Source of the DNA: Lentisphaerae bacterium ADurb.Bin082
GTDB taxonomy: Bacteria > Verrucomicrobiota > Lentisphaeria > Oligosphaerales > Oligosphaeraceae
Assembly: GCA_002070945.1 (NCBI GenBank)
Contig: MWEG01000096.1
Coordinates: 1-64,000 of the forward strand
DNA length: 64,000 bases
Reading direction: 5' to 3'
Shown here piece after piece: positions 26,546-36,110 of the stretch. The notes below the pieces were generated by a model, which had not been told where the DNA came from, searched no databases, and saw only the letters and a list, made by a program, of their open reading frames with translations. Every line of letters begins with the position of its first letter. Positions within the stretch are counted from its first letter, which is position 1. The position numbers and the translations under genes were made by a program.

Positions 26546-29500
26546 TCAGGCATTGACGGAAAGAAGGAATTCGACGTCTTCGAGGGTGATGTCGCCAAGG
26601 CTGGCAGGAGAGTCGGCCAAGAGAGTGTTGAAAAGGTCGCGCTTAGCGTCCTGGAGACGGAGAATTTTTTCTTCAATGGTGTTTTTGACGACGAGCTTGA
26701 TGGCAGTGACCGTCCTGGTCTGGCCGATGCGGTGGGTTCTGTCAGTGGCCTGGTCCTCGATCATGGGATTCCACCATTGGTCATAGTGGATGACAGTGTC
26801 GGCACCAGTCAGGTTGAGGCCAACGCCGCCGGCCTTCAAGCTGAGTAGGAGGACTGGGATGGATGCGTCGCCGTTGAATTTGTCCACCCGGCGTTGGCGG
26901 TCGCCGGTGCTGCCGTCAATGCGCTCGAAGGGAATGCGGGTCTTTTTCAGCCAGTCTGGGAAGAGGTCGAGCACGGAGGTGAATTGGCTGAAGAGAAGGA
27001 GGCGGTGGCCGCTGTCAATGGCCTGCAAGATGACTTCTCGGGCCAGGTCGAGCTTGACAGACGGCATGGGGTCGGGATAGTCGGGGCGCAGCTCCGGGGG
27101 GAGCAGTCCGGGGTGGCAGCATACTTGGCGGAGGCGCAGGAGCATGGCGAGGATTTCCATGCGGTGCTCGTGCCAGCCGCAGCTGCGGGCCTTTTCGAGC
27201 AAGTGCCGGCTGGCCAGGAGAATGGCGTCGTACAACCGCCGCTGCTCATCGCCAAGCTCGCAGTAGAGGGTCTGCTCCAGCTTGGGAGGAAGTTCGGCGC
27301 AGACCTCGGCCTTGGTCCGCCGTAGAATGAAGGGGCGGATCAGGCTGGCAAGCTGGGCGGTCAGTTGCGGGCGACGCGCCTGGTCGCGCTTGTTTTCGTA
27401 TGTCTGCCGAAATTCGCGCTGGGGACCAAGATAGCCCGGCTGCAAAAAGTCGAACAGCGACCAGATTTCAGAAAGGGAATTCTCGATCGGCGTGCCAGTG
27501 AGCACAAGCCGGTGGTCGGCCTTTAACTCTTTGCAAGCCTGGGCGTTGGCAGTGCGGGGGTTCTTGATGTGCTGCGCCTCGTCCAAGACCACATAGTCGA
27601 AATGGATGTCTTCGTAGTCGACGCTGTCCCGGCGGAGCAGGGCGTACGAGGTGACGGCCAAGTCGAACTCGGGAATAGTGGCGAAGTCATGCGTCCGCCC
27701 ACTGCCGGAGATGACGGCCACGCGCAGGCTGGGGGTGAAGCGATTCGCCTCCTGGCGCCAGTTTTCGAGCAGGCTGGTCGGGCAGATGATGATGGACGGC
27801 TTGCTAGTCAGGCGGTTGGCTTTCCGCGATGCGATGACAGCCAGCGCCTGGAGGGTCTTGCCCAGGCCCATTTCATCGGCCAGGATGCCGTGGAAGCCGC
27901 AGGTCTCCAGAACCACCAGCCAGCGGATGCCCTCGCGCTGGTAGTCGCGGATGATGCGCCCGAGCCCGTCGGGCAGCGGCCGTTCCGGCTCTGTTTCCGG
28001 ATGCAGGAGCCGGTCGCGCAGGGAATGCCAGCTGGGCCGGGGACCTGACCAGTACGGCGCAATGGTCTCCACCATGGCCACGGCGTGGCAACGGCTGAAT
28101 TGATAGCGGTTGTCCGAGCGAGCCTGGGCGCGGGAAGCGAGGACGTTGAGGACGTTGAGGACATCAGGAGGCAGCTTGACGATGGCACCCGAAGCCAGGC
28201 GGACGTGTTCCTCGCCGTTGGAGATGGCCTTAACCGCCCGTTCAAACGGAATGGGCGTGCCATCAGCTGCCTTCAGGTCGCAGGTGGTCTCAAACCAGGC
28301 ATTGCCCTCACCGCCGGCGCTCAGGGCCAGCCGAGCCTCCGTGCTGGCCGCCATGTTGACGCGCACCTGAGGAGTCCAGAAAATGATCCATTCCGGAGTG
28401 AGCTTGGGCGAAATCTCCTGTATGAAAGCCCAGATGGCCTGCTTGTCTTCTAAGCGAAGACGCCGCCAAGTGTCTTCGGTGCGGGCAAAACCGACGTCAA
28501 GAAGCAGGTTCTGGGCGTCGTTTTCCTTGGCAGTGTTGCGCTTGACAAATCGCCCGCCCGCCCAGATGGTCAATTCACCCTCGACTTCGACGCGCTTGCC
28601 GCCATAGTCAAACTGCAAGTCGCCGAGAAGCCCGTCCGCTCCCCAGTCAAGGGTGAGGACAGGCCGGACGCGGCCAGTTTCAAAGTCGATTTTGCCGGCG
28701 GCGCGGGAGAGGACTACTTTGCCCGGGAAACGCCTGCTTTCGCACAGCTCGGTCAGCCGCGCCAGCTCGTCGTCAGATAAGGTCAAAGGCTGCCCTTGCA
28801 GGAAAAGCCGCAGCCAGTTGAAAGGAAGAATGCCGGGAAACCACCAGAATTCAAGCTCTTTGCCGACCCAGAATCCGGCCTTGCCAGCGATGAAGGACAG
28901 CTTTTCCTGGCTGAGGGCGCCGCGGTTTGGAACAATGATGCGGGGGATGACAGTGGCGGCCTGGTCCTGAGGGGTGACGTTGAACTGAATTTGGAGCGGG
29001 GACAGGTGGATTTGGATGATGCCCTCCGCCGAGGACAGAATGCTGGAGCCGCGCAGGCAGTGGAAGAGGTCGGCGGCAACGGCGCTGGAGAGGATGATGT
29101 GGCGCGAGCCGAAGTCGGCATACTGGTGCAGAAACTGCATCACCTGCTGCGCCTGGGGGTCAAAGTCGGCCAGGCGCATGTCCGCAGCGGCGTGGCCGGA
29201 TTCGATCAGCCGCCGGATGTTCCCTTGCGCGAAGTCGCTGCCTTGGAAAACGATTTTGGCGGTCAAGGCGATGGTCTGGCTGGGGGTGGTCAGCTCTGGG
29301 AGCGGACTGGGCGCGATCAGTTGCAGCTGGGCTTCCCGAATCGGCGGGCGGAGGTAGTCGCGCAGGGCGTCCATAGTCAGTGAACTGATCGAAGGCGGCG
29401 GCAGAGGAGCCTCAGGGCGGTCCTGCGTCGCCGAAGCAGCCTGGGACTGCGTAAACAACACGTCGAGAATGTCCGGCGTTTCCTGGGCAGCATAGAGCAT

Positions 29501-29740
29501 GACGGCGACGACATGCTGGCAATAGGGAATGACCGGCCTGCAAGAGCAGCGGCAATTGAGCCGGTTGCTGCGGACGCTCAGGGTGACTCGCTCGAAGCTG
29601 TAGGACTCATTGGCGACCCTGGCCTGGATGGAACGCGGCGAACATTGGGCGTCCAACACCGCGCCTTCATGATATAGGCGCAAGCCCATGTCCCAGCTTT
29701 CCTGGCGCACCAGGCTTTTGATGAGGTCATGAAGGTTCAT
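26546..29740 (-). CDS. SWIM zinc-finger SNF2-family ATPase/helicase
   Basis: A 1064-aa SNF2 ATPase of the HepA/RapA-related bacterial type. The N-terminus has a SWIM zinc finger (CRC...CQH, residues 63-76). The central region is an SNF2 N-terminal accessory domain. The motor starts with Walker A ADEMGLGKT near residue 620, then the DEAQ box (VVLDEAQHIKN), TGTPIENSLSEIWSLFDF and the C-terminal lobe with LLFSQFT, LSLKAGGVGLNLTGAD and QATDRTHRIGQ. It would translocate on duplex DNA to remodel nucleoprotein complexes. There is no strong ribosome binding site. Confidence 0.95.
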   Translation of the reverse strand: MNLHDLIKSLVRQESWDMGLRLYHEGAVLDAQCSPRSIQARVANESYSFERVTLSVRSNRLNCRCSCRPVIPYCQHVVAVMLYAAQETPDILDVLFTQSQAASATQDRPEAPLPPPSISSLTMDALRDYLRPPIREAQLQLIAPSPLPELTTPSQTIALTAKIVFQGSDFAQGNIRRLIESGHAAADMRLADFDPQAQQVMQFLHQYADFGSRHIILSSAVAADLFHCLRGSSILSSAEGIIQIHLSPLQIQFNVTPQDQAATVIPRIIVPNRGALSQEKLSFIAGKAGFWVGKELEFWWFPGILPFNWLRLFLQGQPLTLSDDELARLTELCESRRFPGKVVLSRAAGKIDFETGRVRPVLTLDWGADGLLGDLQFDYGGKRVEVEGELTIWAGGRFVKRNTAKENDAQNLLLDVGFARTEDTWRRLRLEDKQAIWAFIQEISPKLTPEWIIFWTPQVRVNMAASTEARLALSAGGEGNAWFETTCDLKAADGTPIPFERAVKAISNGEEHVRLASGAIVKLPPDVLNVLNVLASRAQARSDNRYQFSRCHAVAMVETIAPYWSGPRPSWHSLRDRLLHPETEPERPLPDGLGRIIRDYQREGIRWLVVLETCGFHGILADEMGLGKTLQALAVIASRKANRLTSKPSIIICPTSLLENWRQEANRFTPSLRVAVISGSGRTHDFATIPEFDLAVTSYALLRRDSVDYEDIHFDYVVLDEAQHIKNPRTANAQACKELKADHRLVLTGTPIENSLSEIWSLFDFLQPGYLGPQREFRQTYENKRDQARRPQLTAQLASLIRPFILRRTKAEVCAELPPKLEQTLYCELGDEQRRLYDAILLASRHLLEKARSCGWHEHRMEILAMLLRLRQVCCHPGLLPPELRPDYPDPMPSVKLDLAREVILQAIDSGHRLLLFSQFTSVLDLFPDWLKKTRIPFERIDGSTGDRQRRVDKFNGDASIPVLLLSLKAGGVGLNLTGADTVIHYDQWWNPMIEDQATDRTHRIGQTRTVTAIKLVVKNTIEEKILRLQDAKRDLFNTLLADSPASLGDITLEDVEFLLSVNA

Positions 29741-30054
29741 AAGATGCGGAATTCAGAGACGGCGCCGTCAGCAGCGGATTTCGTAAGGGCTGGGAAGGGT
29801 CGAAAAAGCCGACAAGCGGCAAATAGTGGGCGAACCGACGTTTTTTGAGGTCTGGCTTGCTGATAAAAATAGCCCGGTCGCGCTGGTTTTTCAAACCGAC
29901 TGCTGGCAAAGGACAGAGAAAAACTGAAAAAATCGGCGGGTGGTTAAAAAAACAGCAAGCACGAGTTATATTTGCTATCTGCGAAATTGCCGGTTTTTGG
30001 TGTTTTGCCCAGGCGAGCCTGGGAAAGTTGCATGAACAATGGAGGCTATGGACA
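29741..30054. other. Divergent intergenic region, AT-rich near the oxidoreductase
   Basis: Contains the promoters of two divergent genes. A 6-bp perfect hairpin, CCCAGG-cgag-CCTGGG, lies at 30008-30023, just before the ribosome binding site of the oxidoreductase gene. A-tracts are frequent between 29910 and 29960. No gene or clear promoter pair was found. Confidence 0.4.
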
Positions 30055-31143
30055 ATGGCGAAATTGCGTTATGGTTTGATTGGCGCTGGCGGTTGCGGCA
30101 AAGGCAAGCATTTGGCTTCCTATTCGCAGATTCCTGAGGTGGAGCTGGTGGCGGTCTGTGACGTTATCCCCGAACGCGCAGATGAGGCCGCCGACCGATT
30201 CAATGTGGAGGCGGCTTATACGGACTACCATGAAATGCTGCGGGAGGAAAAGCTCGACCTGGTGAGCGTCGCCACCCCCAATCACGTCCACGCCCCAGCG
30301 ACGATTGCGGCCTTGAAGGCCGGCTGTCACGTCCATTGCGAAAAGCCAGCCTCGCTGACGCCGGAGCTGGTGCAGTCCATGATCGCGGCCCGGGACGCTG
30401 CCGGCAAGAAACTGATGATCGGACTCAACAACCGCTTCACACCCTGGGCGCAATTCGCCAAGAAATACGTCGATGCCGGCTTTCTTGGCGAAATCTATCA
30501 CGCCAAATGCGGTTGGAAGCGCCGGCGCGGCATCCCAGGCAAGGGCGGCTGGTTCACGACTAAGGCGCAATCCGGCGGCGGGCCGCTGATCGACCTGGGA
30601 GTGCATTTCATCGACGTGGCCAATTATTTGATGAGTTTCCCTAAGCCGACGGCAGTGAGCGGGCAGACCTACAGCAGGTTTGCGGACACCACGCCGTTCA
30701 ACCCGAATGCGAGCGGCTATACCGGCACCTACGACGTCGAAGACCTGGCAGTCGGACTGGTGCGCTATGCGAACGGCTGCACCCTGGATGTGGAATTCAG
30801 CTGGGCCTCAAACGTCGAATCCTCCTACTCCTTTGTGGAACTCTACGGAGACAAAGGCGGCCTGAAATTTGAGAAGGGCAAGCTGTCCCTGTTCGGGGAA
30901 GCAGTTGGCGCACAGCTGGACAGCCAGCCGACCCTGCCCGCCGACACGGCCTGGGGCATGGCCGAAAGCAAGCACTACGTCGACTGCATCCTGAATGACA
31001 AAGAACCTTTAGCCAAGGCTGAGGAGGCAGTCATCGTCATGGAAATCATCGTCGGATTGTACGAGTCAGCCGCCCTCGGCCAGGAAGTCCGCCTCGGCGG
31101 CAAGCCAGCGCCTGCCACTCGCCGAAAGTCGGCCAAAAAATGA
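30055..31143 (+). CDS. Gfo/Idh/MocA-family NAD(P)-dependent oxidoreductase
   Basis: A 362-aa protein. The Rossmann motif is LIGAGGCGKGKH (residues about 7-18), followed by VAVCDVIPERADEAADRF, the VATPNHVHAPA strand and the conserved HCEKPAS (catalytic Lys of the EKP motif). The C-terminal substrate domain includes GGGPLIDLGVHFIDVANYLM. The family oxidises or reduces sugars, inositols or amino sugars with NAD(P); the substrate cannot be assigned. The start at 30055 is supported by GGAGG; 70 further codons in frame upstream are not protein-like. The C-terminus is a basic tail. Confidence 0.92.
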   Translation: MAKLRYGLIGAGGCGKGKHLASYSQIPEVELVAVCDVIPERADEAADRFNVEAAYTDYHEMLREEKLDLVSVATPNHVHAPATIAALKAGCHVHCEKPASLTPELVQSMIAARDAAGKKLMIGLNNRFTPWAQFAKKYVDAGFLGEIYHAKCGWKRRRGIPGKGGWFTTKAQSGGGPLIDLGVHFIDVANYLMSFPKPTAVSGQTYSRFADTTPFNPNASGYTGTYDVEDLAVGLVRYANGCTLDVEFSWASNVESSYSFVELYGDKGGLKFEKGKLSLFGEAVGAQLDSQPTLPADTAWGMAESKHYVDCILNDKEPLAKAEEAVIVMEIIVGLYESAALGQEVRLGGKPAPATRRKSAKK

Positions 31144-31241
31144 GCCTTGCCAATGCGGAGCTGCCGGCCTGAATGGTTGGCGCCAGTCGGCAAAGGTACT
31201 TTTGGCAGAAATCTTGATAATGGCGAACATGAAAGGCGACG

Positions 31242-32396
31242 ATGACGTGTGAGTTCATTGAAAGCGATGCGGCGCTCCGGGAGTTCTGTCAAACGGCAGC
31301 CCGCCAAGGGCGGTTGGCGATAGACACGGAGTTTGTCTGGACCAGCACCTATTATCCCCAGTTGGGCTTGGTGCAGCTCAGCTGGGACCAGGGGCATAGC
31401 GCCCTGGTCGATGCGCTGGCGATTTCCGACCCCTCGCCGCTGCGTGAGGCGATCGCTGACCCGTCAATGGTCAAAATTCTGCATGAGGCGGCCAGCGACC
31501 TGCCGATCCTGCGGCGCTGGTGCGGCGCATTGCCGACACGGGTGTTCGATACGCGCATCGCGGCTGGCTTCTGCGGGTTGACGACAGCGGTTTCCTTGAG
31601 TGGACTGCTGGAAAGCCAACTAGGGGTCGCCCTGGCCAAAACCGAGACCCGCACCGATTGGCTGCAACGACCGCTGTCCCCCGCGCAACTCCAATATGCC
31701 GCCGAGGATGTGGCCTGGCTGCCGCTTTTGCATGAGGCACTGCATGAGAAAATTGAAAAGCTCGGCAACCTGGATTGGTTTAAGGAGGAAATGTCAGCCT
31801 GCGAGCAGGAAGATTATTATGCTGAGCCAGAGCCGCGAGAGAGCTGGCGGCGAGTGTCAGGGATGGGGTCGCTGTCTGGAGCCGCCCTGGCGGTTCTGCG
31901 CGAGCTGGCAGCATGGCGGGAAAGCACGGCTCGCAGCCTGAACAAGGCCAGGCCGCGACTGCTGCGGGACGAACAGCTCATCTATGCAGCGCAACACCAG
32001 CCCAAGACGTTGAACGACTGCCGAAATATCCCGAATCTCTGGCCGCGCTCGGTCGAGAAGTACGGCCAGGACATCGTGGAAGCAGTGAGGCGCGGACTGG
32101 AAACGCCGCCCCCCGAGTGGCCGTCCCTGGGAAATATGCCGGTAGACAAGCGAACCCTGAAAACCCAGGCGGACAGGATTCTCAACCTGGTGCGCAAAAA
32201 AGCGGCGGCGCGTGAGATTGATCCAACGCTAGTGGCAGCCAGGAGAGAGATTGAAGGACTAGTACTGGCGGTTTTCCGCTCCCGGACGCGCCCAGAACGC
32301 AAGGCGCTTCTGAACGGCTGGCGCTATGAATTGCTTAAACCGCAGATCGACATGATATTGGAAGAAATGGCTGCCGTGCGCCAGGCCGGAGCATAG
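31242..32396 (+). CDS. rnd: Ribonuclease D-like 3'-5' exonuclease
   Basis: A 384-aa DEDDy exonuclease. Motif I is AIDTEF (Asp28, Glu30), motif II has Asp86 in HEAASDLPIL, and motif III is YAAEDVAWL (Tyr152, Asp156). A C-terminal HRDC domain is evident near residues 215-290 (LAVLRELAAWRESTARSLNKAR...LIYAAQHQP). RNase D trims the 3' end of tRNA precursors. It starts 98 bp after the oxidoreductase gene and is followed by an array of short repeats. Confidence 0.92.
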   Translation: MTCEFIESDAALREFCQTAARQGRLAIDTEFVWTSTYYPQLGLVQLSWDQGHSALVDALAISDPSPLREAIADPSMVKILHEAASDLPILRRWCGALPTRVFDTRIAAGFCGLTTAVSLSGLLESQLGVALAKTETRTDWLQRPLSPAQLQYAAEDVAWLPLLHEALHEKIEKLGNLDWFKEEMSACEQEDYYAEPEPRESWRRVSGMGSLSGAALAVLRELAAWRESTARSLNKARPRLLRDEQLIYAAQHQPKTLNDCRNIPNLWPRSVEKYGQDIVEAVRRGLETPPPEWPSLGNMPVDKRTLKTQADRILNLVRKKAAAREIDPTLVAARREIEGLVLAVFRSRTRPERKALLNGWRYELLKPQIDMILEEMAAVRQAGA

Positions 32397-32416
32397 ACCG
32401 GCAAAGGGGCGAGGGG

Positions 32417-32458
32417 TGAATGCTGAATGCTGAATGCTGAATGCTGAATGCTGAATGC
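32417..32458. repeat. Six tandem copies of a 7-bp unit (TGAATGC)
   Basis: Six perfect direct copies of TGAATGC, directly after rnd. The period of seven would shift any reading frame, so this is non-coding. Confidence 0.95.
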
Positions 32459-32470
32459 TGAGGCGCATTT

Positions 32471-32505
32471 CATAATTCATAATTCATAATTCATAATTCA
32501 TAATT
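32471..32505. repeat. Five tandem copies of a second 7-bp unit (CATAATT)
   Basis: Five perfect direct copies of CATAATT, 12 bp after the first heptamer array. The sequence differs but the period is the same. Confidence 0.95.
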
Positions 32506-32553
32506 CGTTAGGGGCGTATGTAGTCCAAGCGGATTTCGTAATTTTCGCTCCGT

Positions 32554-32741
32554 TGTCCACTAAAGTCCACTTCAGTCCACGTCCATTCTCCACTAAAGTC
32601 CACTTCAGTCCACAGTCCATCGTCTACTGGCGTCCATTAAAGTCCACTACCGTCCATTGTCCATTGTCCACTAAAATGCCTTACCCGGGGTACCCAGCGC
32701 CGCAGCTTGTCGGTACTCCAAATATCAATCGGTGATCGATT
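32554..32741. repeat. Dispersed GTCCAC-rich repeat element, copy 1
   Basis: Many interspersed GTCCAC/GTCCATT units, then a core of 24 bp (32666-32689) ending in CCCGGG, a GC-rich stretch with GCTTGT, and TATCAATCGGTGATCGATT at the right end, which can fold as AATCG/CGATT. The same succession of parts, with small changes, recurs at 41921-42105. Neither copy encodes a protein. The element lies between rnd and an oxidoreductase gene. Confidence 0.8.
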
Positions 32742-32890
32742 CTGGATAAATTATGCTTCTGGCATTGATTTCCGCTTTTGTCTGCTTAAATTTTGGCTTA
32801 GGAAAAATCGCTTGCCCGGAAGCGGTTTGTACGCCGGGTTGTATCAGGCAATGTAAAAAAAGCGAGAAGAAGAGGCAAAGGAGCAAGGCA

Positions 32891-33913
32891 ATGTTCAAGG
32901 TAGGTTTGTGCGGTTTTGGAAGCATGGGCAAGGGTCATGCTCAGCTGTTGCAGAAGCATGAAGGCGTGAAACTAGTCAGCATAGCGGATGTCCGTCCCGA
33001 TTGCCGCGAGAAAGCTGAAGCCGACTACGGCGTCAAGACCTGGGAATGCGGCGAAGCCATGATTGCAGCCGGTGGCCTCGACGTTGTTTTCATCTGTGTG
33101 CCGACGTATTTGCACGCGCCATTGGCGATTCAGGCGATGACGGCCGGCTGCCATGTCTTCTGTGAAAAGCCGATGGCCATGAATACGTCTGAATGCGCTG
33201 ACATGATTGCGGCAGCCAAACGAACCGGCAAAACCCTGATGATCGGCCAAGTGCTGCGCTTCTGGCCAGAATACGTGTTCCTGAAAAATGCGATTGATTC
33301 CAAGGAATACGGCAAGCTGATAGCCCTGTCAATGACCCGGGTCGGAGGGGTCTCGACGGGATGGGACAACTGGTATCTGGACGAAAGCCGCGGCGGAATG
33401 CAGATTTTCGACCGCCATGTCCATGACTGCGACGCCGTGCTGTGGATGCTGGGCACACCAAAGGCAGTCTACTCCTACGGCGCCACCCGCGATCCGCGCA
33501 CCAATGGCGGCATCTTCCACAACTTCACCGAATACCGCTATTCTGACGATTTCGTGGTCAGCGCTGAAGGCAGCGCTGACACCCCGCCAGGCTTCCCGTT
33601 CACCGCCTGCTATCGGGCCGTGTTCGAAAAAGGACTGATCGAATTCAACAGCCGCCTGAAGCCGACTCTGCAAGTGTTCGCCGGCGCTGCTCCCATCGCG
33701 CCCGAATTGCCAGACCCAATCGCCGCCTTGACGAGCGGCATGAACATTTCGACGGCAGGGCCGTACTACAACGAGCAAGTCTATTTCTTTGATTGCCTGC
33801 GCAAGGGCGTCAAACCCGAGGTAGTCACCCCAGAAGCGGCCATGGAGACCATCCGGGTCGTGCGCACAGAAATCGAAAGCTGCCGCGCACGCAAGGCGAT
33901 CACCCTGTCCTGA
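32891..33913 (+). CDS. Gfo/Idh/MocA-family NAD(P)-dependent oxidoreductase
   Basis: A 340-aa oxidoreductase. The Rossmann motif is LCGFGSMGKGH, followed by VSIADVRPDCREKAEADYG, the strand VFICVPTYLHAPLA and HVFCEKPMAMN (EKP motif). The substrate domain has the conserved GGMQIFDRHVHDCDAVLWMLG with the catalytic His. The substrate is unknown. ATG 32891 is preceded by AAAGGAG; 46 in-frame codons before it, from 32753, look non-coding. A strong terminator follows. Confidence 0.93.
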   Translation: MFKVGLCGFGSMGKGHAQLLQKHEGVKLVSIADVRPDCREKAEADYGVKTWECGEAMIAAGGLDVVFICVPTYLHAPLAIQAMTAGCHVFCEKPMAMNTSECADMIAAAKRTGKTLMIGQVLRFWPEYVFLKNAIDSKEYGKLIALSMTRVGGVSTGWDNWYLDESRGGMQIFDRHVHDCDAVLWMLGTPKAVYSYGATRDPRTNGGIFHNFTEYRYSDDFVVSAEGSADTPPGFPFTACYRAVFEKGLIEFNSRLKPTLQVFAGAAPIAPELPDPIAALTSGMNISTAGPYYNEQVYFFDCLRKGVKPEVVTPEAAMETIRVVRTEIESCRARKAITLS

Positions 33914-33959
33914 AGAGCGGTCGTACGTAGTTTAAGTTTTCAGCCTGAAAAGCCATAGC

Positions 33960-33999
33960 ATAAAAGCCCAGGGCAACACGCACCGCCCTGGGCTTTTAT
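33960..33999 (+). terminator. Rho-independent terminator, 15-bp perfect stem
   Basis: ATAAAAGCCCAGGGC pairs perfectly with GCCCTGGGCTTTTAT around a 10-nt loop. A- and T-rich ends flank the GC core, so it could work on both strands, ending the oxidoreductase and, from the other side, the hydrolase transcript. Confidence 0.85.
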
Positions 34000-34069
34000 A
34001 TTGTGGCTCTATCAGCCGTGTTGTGGACAGGGTGGACGGCGGTGGTCGTATGCATACGTGCCTCCGTCC

Positions 34070-34091
34070 AGTGCCGGCACTTTAGTGCCGG
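34070..34091. repeat. Nested palindrome/hairpin after the hydrolase gene
   Basis: AGTGCCGGCACT (34070-34081) is a perfect palindrome. CCGGCACT-TT-AGTGCCGG (34074-34091) is a perfect 8-bp hairpin sharing its arm. It sits 4 bp beyond the hydrolase stop codon and has no T run. Confidence 0.6.
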
Positions 34092-34094
34092 AAT

Positions 34095-36029
34095 TTACTC
34101 CCAGACGCCAGGACCGTGCGGCCCCCAGGTGTTGACGATGGTAAGGCGTTTGCCCAGGGCAGCATAGAGGTCAGGCAGGTCAAAGTATTTGAGTGCGCCG
34201 AATGGGCAGTTGGCGGCAGGCCAGTCGGCAACGCTGCCGTCAATCCAGCCCTGGTAGGATTCGGGAGCGTCATAGAGCGTTACGGACGTGATTGCGTCAT
34301 GCATCATGGCGGTCAAGGCAGCGAGCAGGGCGCCCTGGCCGCGGCCGTGCAGATTGACCGTGGCAGCGCCTTCGGCAGCGAGCAGGTCCAGCGTACGCAG
34401 CACGTCAAAAAGCCGTCGCCCCAGGAAGCTTTCCTGGAACATCAGCCCGAAGCTGTGGTGGAGATAGTCCATGTCGTAGGGATGGAAGAACGGCGCGGAT
34501 GTGTCGGTCGGCAGCGATTCGCCCAGGCCACGCGGGTCAAGGCCGTACACGGCTCCGCCAGGATTGAGAGCCTGGAAGCAGGGGCTGTTCTGCATATCAA
34601 GCTCAGCGCCGACGTGAGGAAGGAACAGGCATACCTCTGGCTCGACGTCCAGAGTGTTGTGCCAGCCACGCTCGACCAGCCGCTTGCGCATGAAAGCGCG
34701 GACTGGGCCTTCTGTCTCGATGGCATAGCGAGCCCAGAGCTTGTCGCCGATGCTCTGCGGCCGGAGAACGCGGTAGTGCGGCACGTCGGAACGAGGCGGG
34801 AGGTTGAGCAGGTCAGTCAGCAGCGTACGCCAAGAAGCCTGATCAGCTGGGGGCGTGCGCTGGGCAGCCAGTTCAACAGCCCGGTCGCGAATGAGTTCAT
34901 AAATGGGCCGGCTCCCAGCTTTGACGACGTTGCCTTCCGAGCAGACCCAGACGGCTTCCGGCTTCTGCGCTATTGGCGGCAGGTCAACCGCCGGACCGCT
35001 GAGGCCGGCGTGCTTGCGGAAGAAATTGACCATAGCCATCTGGTTGTGTGGCGAATAGCCGTGCACGGTCGGGCCGATGAACAGCTCGGTGTCATCCTCG
35101 GCACCCAGCAAGCCGTAGAAACGCCGCAGTTCCGCGTAGGCTTCCTGCAAGCCGCGACGCTCGAAGAAATCGTATTTCTGGCCTAAGAGAATCGCTGGCT
35201 GAGGCGCTCTGACGATCATCATGTCAACCATTTCGAGGCCGCTGCCAATGATGCCGGGCGGGCACTGTTCGCTGTCTGTGGGCAGCTCGTTTTCGAGGTT
35301 GTTGAGGAAGCTGGTCACATGGCAGCTGGGCGCGGCCATGCTCAGGCGGTATTCGTTGGCCCAAATCCATTCGGTCAGGGTGCCGCCCCCGGAATTGCCA
35401 GTGATGCCGATGCGTTTCGGGTCGACCTCCGGCCGCGTGAGCAGGGCGTCCAAGGCGCAGCGGCCATCCCAGACGCGCCAGGAACCGAAGAAGTCGCCGA
35501 CCAGCTCAAGCTGCTTGCCCATGACATTGTGGGCGCAGCACAGCGAATTGGCAAGGCCAAGGTTGTCAAGGAGGGTGTACTGGTTCCGTTCGCCCTGGTG
35601 GATCGGGTCATAAATCAGCACAACAAAGCCGTTGTTGACCAGGCGGATGCAGAAATCCTGGTAGACTGGCGCGGCCTTGCCCAGATCGCTGTGTCCACAG
35701 GAGCCGAGGACAGCAGGAGCCGGCGCATCAAGATGGTTAGGCAGGTAGAGGTTGGCGGTCACCCAGAAGTTCGGCCGACTTTGGAAGCGCAGCTTTTCGA
35801 TGCGGTAGCCGTCGAGCTGGAGCGTGCCAGTGTATTCCAGCGCAAGAGGGACTTGCTTAGGCTTGGGGCCAAAGCTGCGGGCGATGGCCTGCCGGAGCTT
35901 GGCCTGGTAGGCCAAAGCGTCCTCACGGGTTTTCAGGGCGGCCAGCGCGCGGGTGCGTTCAGCGCGTTTGGCGCGCAATTTGTCCACATAGTCGTCAACC
36001 ACTATATGGGGGTAGCCATTTCTGCTCAT
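34095..36029 (-). CDS. Double alpha/beta-hydrolase-type protein (acetyl-xylan-esterase-like first module)
   Basis: A 644-aa protein with two alpha/beta hydrolase-like halves. The first (about 60-340) has VLGSCGHSD, VVLIYDPIHQGER, the nucleophile elbow GITGNSGGGT (Ser213) and a late His in GPTVHGYSPHN, as in acetyl-xylan esterase and dienelactone hydrolase families. The second half (about 450-640) has VYGLDPRGLGES and an elbow-like LHGRGQGALLAAL, in which the nucleophile Ser is replaced by Gln, so it is probably catalytically dead. No signal peptide is seen. GGAAAGG precedes the ATG. It may deacylate plant or algal polysaccharide products taken into the cell, but the substrate is an inference. 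Confidence 0.8.
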   Translation of the reverse strand: MSRNGYPHIVVDDYVDKLRAKRAERTRALAALKTREDALAYQAKLRQAIARSFGPKPKQVPLALEYTGTLQLDGYRIEKLRFQSRPNFWVTANLYLPNHLDAPAPAVLGSCGHSDLGKAAPVYQDFCIRLVNNGFVVLIYDPIHQGERNQYTLLDNLGLANSLCCAHNVMGKQLELVGDFFGSWRVWDGRCALDALLTRPEVDPKRIGITGNSGGGTLTEWIWANEYRLSMAAPSCHVTSFLNNLENELPTDSEQCPPGIIGSGLEMVDMMIVRAPQPAILLGQKYDFFERRGLQEAYAELRRFYGLLGAEDDTELFIGPTVHGYSPHNQMAMVNFFRKHAGLSGPAVDLPPIAQKPEAVWVCSEGNVVKAGSRPIYELIRDRAVELAAQRTPPADQASWRTLLTDLLNLPPRSDVPHYRVLRPQSIGDKLWARYAIETEGPVRAFMRKRLVERGWHNTLDVEPEVCLFLPHVGAELDMQNSPCFQALNPGGAVYGLDPRGLGESLPTDTSAPFFHPYDMDYLHHSFGLMFQESFLGRRLFDVLRTLDLLAAEGAATVNLHGRGQGALLAALTAMMHDAITSVTLYDAPESYQGWIDGSVADWPAANCPFGALKYFDLPDLYAALGKRLTIVNTWGPHGPGVWE

Positions 36030-36110
36030 GATTGCCTTTCCAGAAAAAAGTTGCGGGACAAGAAAGCCGAAGCAAGGCGCGGGCGGCGCCGCCTGCTGTC
36101 GGTAGGTGGA

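Noticed and set aside
32417..32741. CRISPR-like array
   Set aside because: The units are 6-7 bp, directly adjacent or irregular, without unique spacers of constant length, so this is a simple-repeat and dispersed-repeat zone.
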